A stretch of 64,000 bases of DNA from positions 1,374,001 through 1,438,000 of the forward strand of contig NZ_JAEKFI010000004.1 in NCBI RefSeq assembly GCF_016650635.1. Reading direction: 5' to 3'. This document shows, piece after piece, positions 60,337 to 64,000 of the stretch (its first letter is position 1; every line of letters begins with the position of its first letter). Position numbers and translations under genes: made by a program. The notes beneath the pieces are model-generated. The model saw only the letters and a program-made list of their open reading frames with translations, was not told the origin of the DNA and made no database searches. This DNA comes from Pseudomonas sp. TH43 (GTDB lineage Bacteria > Pseudomonadota > Gammaproteobacteria > Pseudomonadales > Pseudomonadaceae).

Positions 60337-60410
60337 CCCTTCAGTTTGAGCCTGCCGTCGAACGATTCGTCGGTCTGTCCCGCCACTTTCGAGATGGAGC
60401 ATTTCCGTAG

Positions 60411-61808
60411 ATGAGCACCCCAGCCAAGATCGCCCCGACGCTGCCCGACAGCATTTTCCGCGCCTATGACATTCGCGGCACTGTGCCGGAATTCCTCAAT
60501 GCCGAAACCGCTTACTGGATCGGCCGCGCCATCGGTTCGCAGAGCCTGGCGCAAGGCGAGCCGAATGTGTCCGTCGGTCGTGACGGTCGCTTGTCCGGCC
60601 CGGAGCTGGTCGCAGAATTGATTCGCGGTATCGCCGAAAGCGGCTGCCACGTCAGCGACGTTGGCTTGGTGCCAACGCCGGCGCTGTATTACGCCGCCAA
60701 CGTGCTGGCCGGCAAATCCGGGGTAATGCTCACCGGTAGCCACAACCCGTCGAACTACAACGGTTTCAAGATCGTCATCGCCGGCGACACCCTCGCCAAC
60801 GAACAGATCCAGGCCCTGCACGAGCGCCTTAAGACCAACAACTTGAGCAGCGGCACCGGCAGCGTTACCCAAGTCGAGATCCTCGACCGCTACAACACCG
60901 AAATCGTCCAGGACATCAAACTGGCCCGGCGCATGAAGGTCGTGGTCGACTGCGGCAACGGCGCGGCCGGGGTGATCGCTCCGCAACTGATCGAAGCGCT
61001 GAACTGCGAAGTCATCCCGCTGTTCTGCGAAGTCGACGGCAATTTCCCCAACCATCACCCGGACCCGGGCAAGCCTGAGAACCTCGTCGACCTGATCGCC
61101 AAGGTCAAGGAAACCAACGCCGACATCGGTCTGGCGTTCGACGGCGACGGCGACCGCGTCGGCGTGGTAACCAACACTGGCAGCATCGTCTACCCGGATC
61201 GCCTGCTGATGCTGTTCGCCCGTGACGTGGTGGCGCGCAACCCGGACGCGGAAATCATCTTCGACGTCAAATGCACCCGTCGCCTGGTACCGCTGATCAA
61301 GGAATATGGCGGTCGGCCGCTAATGTGGAAGACTGGTCATTCGTTGATCAAAAAGAAAATGAAACAATCCGGCGCGCTATTGGCCGGTGAAATGAGCGGG
61401 CACATCTTCTTCAAGGAGCGCTGGTTCGGTTTCGACGACGGTATCTATAGCGCCGCCCGGCTGCTGGAGATCCTCAGCAAGGAAAAATCCACGGCGGAGG
61501 AGCTGTTTGCGACCTTCCCGAACGATATTTCTACGCCGGAAATCAATATCCATGTGACCGAAGAGAGCAAATTCAGCATCATTGATGCACTGCACGACGC
61601 ACAGTGGGGCGCAGGCGCTGACCTGACCACCATCGACGGCGTGCGAGTCGACTACGCCAAAGGCTGGGGCCTGGTGCGCGCGTCCAACACCACGCCGGTG
61701 CTGGTGCTGCGCTTCGAGGCCGATGACGAGGCTGAATTGCAGCGCATCAAGGATGTGTTCCACGCCCAACTGAAACGCGTTGCACCTGATCTCCAACTAC
61801 CGTTTTGA
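60411..61808 (+). CDS. algC: Phosphomannomutase/phosphoglucomutase AlgC
   Basis: Interconverts mannose- or glucose-6-phosphate and -1-phosphate, supplying alginate, LPS core, Psl/cellulose-type polysaccharides and rhamnolipid. The 465-residue protein has the active-site phosphoserine in MLTGSHNPSNYNG, the magnesium site DGDGDRVGV, the sugar-binding GEMSGH and the phosphate-binding RASNTTPVLVLRFE. Length fits the P. aeruginosa enzyme (463). ATG at 60411 follows GGAGC by about 9 bases. It lies 17 bases before argB. Confidence 0.97.
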   Translation: MSTPAKIAPTLPDSIFRAYDIRGTVPEFLNAETAYWIGRAIGSQSLAQGEPNVSVGRDGRLSGPELVAELIRGIAESGCHVSDVGLVPTPALYYAANVLAGKSGVMLTGSHNPSNYNGFKIVIAGDTLANEQIQALHERLKTNNLSSGTGSVTQVEILDRYNTEIVQDIKLARRMKVVVDCGNGAAGVIAPQLIEALNCEVIPLFCEVDGNFPNHHPDPGKPENLVDLIAKVKETNADIGLAFDGDGDRVGVVTNTGSIVYPDRLLMLFARDVVARNPDAEIIFDVKCTRRLVPLIKEYGGRPLMWKTGHSLIKKKMKQSGALLAGEMSGHIFFKERWFGFDDGIYSAARLLEILSKEKSTAEELFATFPNDISTPEINIHVTEESKFSIIDALHDAQWGAGADLTTIDGVRVDYAKGWGLVRASNTTPVLVLRFEADDEAELQRIKDVFHAQLKRVAPDLQLPF

Positions 61809-61825
61809 TCCACCCGGAGCCCTGA

Positions 61826-62731
61826 ATGACCCTCGAACGCGAAGCCGCCGCCCATACCGCCCAGGTCCTGTCCGAAGCGTTGCCTTACATCCGACGTTAT
61901 GTCGGCAAGACCCTGGTGATCAAATACGGCGGCAACGCGATGGAAAGCGAGGAGCTGAAAACCGGCTTTGCGCGCGACATCGTGCTGATGAAAGCCGTGG
62001 GCATCAACCCGGTGGTGGTTCACGGTGGCGGCCCGCAGATCGGTGATCTGCTCAAGCGCCTGTCGATCGAAAGCCACTTCGTCGACGGCATGCGCGTCAC
62101 CGACGCCGCGACCATGGACGTGGTGGAAATGGTCCTGGGCGGTCAGGTCAACAAAAGCATCGTCAACCTGATCAACCGTCACGGCGGTAGCGCCATCGGC
62201 CTGACCGGTAAAGACGCCGGGCTGATCCGCGCGAAGAAGCTCACTGTCACCCGTCAGACGCCGGAGATGACTCAGCCGGAAATCATCGACATCGGTCAGG
62301 TCGGCGAAGTGGTCGGGATCAACACCGAACTGCTCAACCTGCTGGTCAAAGGCAACTTCATCCCGGTGATTGCGCCGATTGGCGTGGGTGAGAACGGCGA
62401 GTCGTACAACATCAACGCCGACCTGGTCGCCGGTAAAGTTGCCGAAGCGCTGAAAGCCGAGAAGTTGATGCTGCTGACCAACATCGCCGGCCTGATGGAC
62501 AAGTCGGGCACCGTATTGACCGGCCTGAGCACCCAGCAGGTCGACGATCTGATCGCCGACGGCACCATCTACGGCGGCATGCTGCCGAAGATCCGTTGCG
62601 CGCTCGAAGCGGTTCAGGGCGGCGTGGGCAGCTCGCTGATCATCGACGGTCGTGTGCCGAATGCGATCCTGCTGGAAATCTTCACTGATACCGGTGTGGG
62701 CACGCTGATCAGCAATCGCAAGCGTCCTTGA
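61826..62731 (+). CDS. argB: Acetylglutamate kinase
   Basis: Second step of arginine synthesis: phosphorylates N-acetylglutamate, and is feedback-inhibited by arginine in Pseudomonas. The 301-residue amino acid kinase has IKYGGNAM and VVVHGGGPQIG (substrate and ATP loops), INADLVAGKVA and the N-terminal helix (residues 1-20) found in arginine-sensitive hexameric forms. It lies 17 bases after algC. A class B REP follows. argH, the last step, is at the other end of the window. Confidence 0.97.
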   Translation: MTLEREAAAHTAQVLSEALPYIRRYVGKTLVIKYGGNAMESEELKTGFARDIVLMKAVGINPVVVHGGGPQIGDLLKRLSIESHFVDGMRVTDAATMDVVEMVLGGQVNKSIVNLINRHGGSAIGLTGKDAGLIRAKKLTVTRQTPEMTQPEIIDIGQVGEVVGINTELLNLLVKGNFIPVIAPIGVGENGESYNINADLVAGKVAEALKAEKLMLLTNIAGLMDKSGTVLTGLSTQQVDDLIADGTIYGGMLPKIRCALEAVQGGVGSSLIIDGRVPNAILLEIFTDTGVGTLISNRKRP

Positions 62732-62749
62732 TCGGTAATCGCTGAAAAG

Positions 62750-62834
62750 CAAAAGATCGCAGCCTGCGGCAGCTCCTACAGAAACGTCGTTTTGTACGAA
62801 GTCCCTGTAGGAGCTGACGAAGTCTGCGATCTTT
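62750..62834. repeat. REP pair (class B)
   Basis: Right-oriented class B copy (AAAGATCGCAGCCTGCGGCA) at 62752 and an inverted copy ending at 62834, about 20 bases apart. It follows argB. Confidence 0.9.
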
Positions 62835-62847
62835 TTTGTGCGCGCAA

Positions 62848-62883
62848 GAAACGTCCGACATAACTCAGCGAAACGTCCGACAT
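62848..62883. promoter_or_regulatory. Tandem 14-base direct repeat upstream of a small gene
   Basis: GAAACGTCCGACAT occurs at 62848-62861 and 62870-62883, exactly 22 bases apart, about two helical turns. The first eight bases also occur at 62781. It lies 55-90 bases before the start codon of the next gene and looks like a protein-binding site or promoter element. No known consensus recalled. Confidence 0.6.
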
Positions 62884-62937
62884 CACCTCAGAACAAATCT
62901 CCCTAGGATCTTCCCTTCATCCAGCGGAGATTTACTC

Positions 62938-63150
62938 ATGCAAAAAAACCTCGTTCCTTACGGCAGTGACATTTCAGCAGGTACCTACGCTTGCGTGGAC
63001 TGCGGCCGAGAGTATTCAGGCCCATCGCAATCATCGATGCCGCCCTGCCCTGACTTCACCCCCGCCTCGCACCCGCTCAAAGGCTGGAAAGTGCTCAGCG
63101 GCCAAGGTGATGCGCCCCAGGATCCGTACCCGGACAGCAACGAAAAATAA
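62938..63150 (+). CDS. Small putative zinc-ribbon protein
   Basis: A 70-residue protein with an N-terminal CVDCGREYS-type cysteine pair (residues 19-22, C-x2-C) and a third cysteine in MPPCPDFTP, a pattern like a reduced zinc ribbon or rubredoxin-like knuckle. The C-terminal part is polar. ATG at 62938 follows GCGGAG by 7 bases. I do not recognise a named family; three cysteines are too few for a classic four-ligand site unless a histidine contributes. It is followed 18 bases later by an unknown gene on the same strand. Confidence 0.7.
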   Translation: MQKNLVPYGSDISAGTYACVDCGREYSGPSQSSMPPCPDFTPASHPLKGWKVLSGQGDAPQDPYPDSNEK

Positions 63151-63168
63151 CCCCGGAGCGCCTGAGCC

Positions 63169-63741
63169 ATGCAGATCTCGTTCACGATCGACGCCGACGC
63201 TTTCGAGCAGGAACAAAAGGAACCGGTCAAGAAGACCTTGCGTATTGGCGACGCCGAAATCGCCCACGCCCTGCAGCGTATCGCCAAGGCCAGCCTGACG
63301 GAATACCTGAAAATGCTGGTCGAGGGCGGCATGCCCAGCCGGGCCGACGAGGCCAAGCAGGATCGCCTGTTGTATCTGATTCAAAGTTACTTCGGGCAAA
63401 CCCTGCCGACCGAATCGCAGATATCGACGATCTTCCAACTGACCCAAAGCCAAAGCAAAACCTTGCTGAAGAACACGGTTTCACGCTTTCGCAATCAACT
63501 CGACGACATCCTGCAACACAGCATGCGCGCGGTCGTCGAGTCTGCGGAACATGCGAAGGATGTCTATCTGGTGGTGATCAGTTCAGACGTGATTCGCGAT
63601 GAGCTGAACATGCTCATCACGCAAAACCAGCCGACCTTCAAACCCATCACCAAGCGCAAGGGCAGCGCCGGGCAATTCGAGATCAGCGAAGACTCCCACG
63701 ACTTGCTCTGCACGACGCTGGGGCTCAATGCCGTTCAGTGA
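63169..63741 (+). CDS. Conserved hypothetical protein
   Basis: A 190-residue cytoplasmic protein without signal peptide, membrane segment or obvious catalytic motif. The first half is helical and charged (EIAHALQRIAKASLTEYLKM), followed by a basic region (SKTLLKNTVSRFRNQLDDIL) that might bind nucleic acid or partners, and a C-terminal beta-rich part. CGGAGC precedes the ATG. It lies between the zinc-ribbon-like gene and a membrane gene, and overlaps the latter by 14 bases. Function unknown. Confidence 0.75.
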   Translation: MQISFTIDADAFEQEQKEPVKKTLRIGDAEIAHALQRIAKASLTEYLKMLVEGGMPSRADEAKQDRLLYLIQSYFGQTLPTESQISTIFQLTQSQSKTLLKNTVSRFRNQLDDILQHSMRAVVESAEHAKDVYLVVISSDVIRDELNMLITQNQPTFKPITKRKGSAGQFEISEDSHDLLCTTLGLNAVQ

Positions 63742-64000
63742 CATCGTCGCGGTCAGTGGCTTGCTGCTGACCCTGACCACGTTCATGTTCAATCTGGCGT
63801 GGCCGAAGCTCAATGAGGCGTTAGCGCTGGATGAACACCTGTCGGGGCCGCTGAACAGAAAACGCAGCAGGGACAAGGTTCGAGGGGCTGTTTACGGGCG
63901 AGCGTTGCCGCTGACATGCGCGTTTGTAGCGCTGTTTTACGTCAACTTGCCGGCTGCGGTGGGGATTATTCGCAGCAGCACGCTGGATCTGTGGGATTTT
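63728..64000 (+). CDS. Membrane protein, partial at window end
   Basis: An open frame with at least 91 residues, still open at the window edge. It starts inside the previous gene (14-base overlap), so translation is coupled. A predicted membrane helix (residues 4-24, IVAVSGLLLTLTTFMFNLAW) is followed by a polar basic loop (LNRKRSRDKVRG) and a second hydrophobic stretch (LTCAFVALFYVNLPAAVGII). The start of a membrane protein of unknown function. Confidence 0.7.
   Translation, partial: MPFSDIVAVSGLLLTLTTFMFNLAWPKLNEALALDEHLSGPLNRKRSRDKVRGAVYGRALPLTCAFVALFYVNLPAAVGIIRSSTLDLWDF

Noticed and set aside
1628..62834. Repeated 20-30 base elements as a possible CRISPR array
   Set aside because: Copies are far apart, in inverted pairs and without regular spacers; they are REP elements.

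Overview
The window is chromosomal DNA of a Pseudomonas, most likely of the P. fluorescens group. Almost every housekeeping gene reads as a Pseudomonas protein, and the gene order (argH - cyaA - rnk - cyaY - lptM - lysA - dapF - xerC - sutA - glnK/amtB - ubiK - comM - rep - xpt - cycB - pauR - dadX/dadA/dadR - rpmB/rpmG - radC - coaBC - dut - algC - argB) follows, from memory, the stretch near PA5263 to PA5323 of P. aeruginosa PAO1. Many intergenic gaps carry paired REP-type palindromes of at least four sequence classes, which is typical of fluorescent pseudomonads. No tRNA, rRNA, insertion sequence or CRISPR array was seen.

Layout. 1-16100 is core: arginine synthesis (argH), class I adenylate cyclase, the RNA polymerase-binding regulator Rnk, frataxin (CyaY), the LptM lipoprotein, lysine/peptidoglycan synthesis (lysA, dapF), the recombinase XerC, SutA, and the nitrogen-control pair glnK-amtB with a well-formed sigma-54 promoter and an NtrC-like site. 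16250-18360 is accessory: a structured RNA that may be a C4-type antisense RNA, a small overlapping ORF and a Bro-N antirepressor-like gene (phage P1/P7 immI-like), then a GNAT-like acetyltransferase and a 56-residue protein. 18495-30832 holds comM, an exported aldose-epimerase-like protein, a Cache chemoreceptor, a LysR regulator, a MATE exporter, a GGDEF/EAL c-di-GMP enzyme, rep and xpt.

31158-33704 is the most unusual part. It is an AT-rich island, between REP pairs, with a stand-alone protein fusing a PheS-like catalytic core to an FDX-ACB domain. Divergent from it are a 33-codon peptide gene that resembles a RiPP-type precursor, a strong hairpin, and an enzyme whose C-terminus carries the metal-ligand pattern of M29 aminopeptidases and NicX-type dioxygenases. 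I infer a peptide-scaffold or aminoacyl-ligation pathway of unknown product.

33908-43155 is amine and amino-acid catabolism: an acyl-CoA hydrolase/transferase, cytochrome c5, the polyamine repressor PauR, the D-alanine pathway (DadX, a RidA protein, DadA and divergent DadR) and a PauB-type oxidoreductase. 43335-49215 has a MocR-type regulator convergent with a compact chaperone-usher locus with DUF1120-type subunits. 49571-57505 has a phospholipase D-type lipoprotein, an MFS carrier, the polyamine/GABA-aldehyde dehydrogenase, a cupin, ribosomal proteins L33 and L28, and a dipeptide-binding protein. 57636-62731 is core again: radC, coaBC, dut, algC, argB. The end holds three small uncharacterised genes, the last cut by the window edge.

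Limits: all family assignments come from reading motifs and remembered homologues; no searches were run. Start sites were chosen from Shine-Dalgarno spacing and family length.
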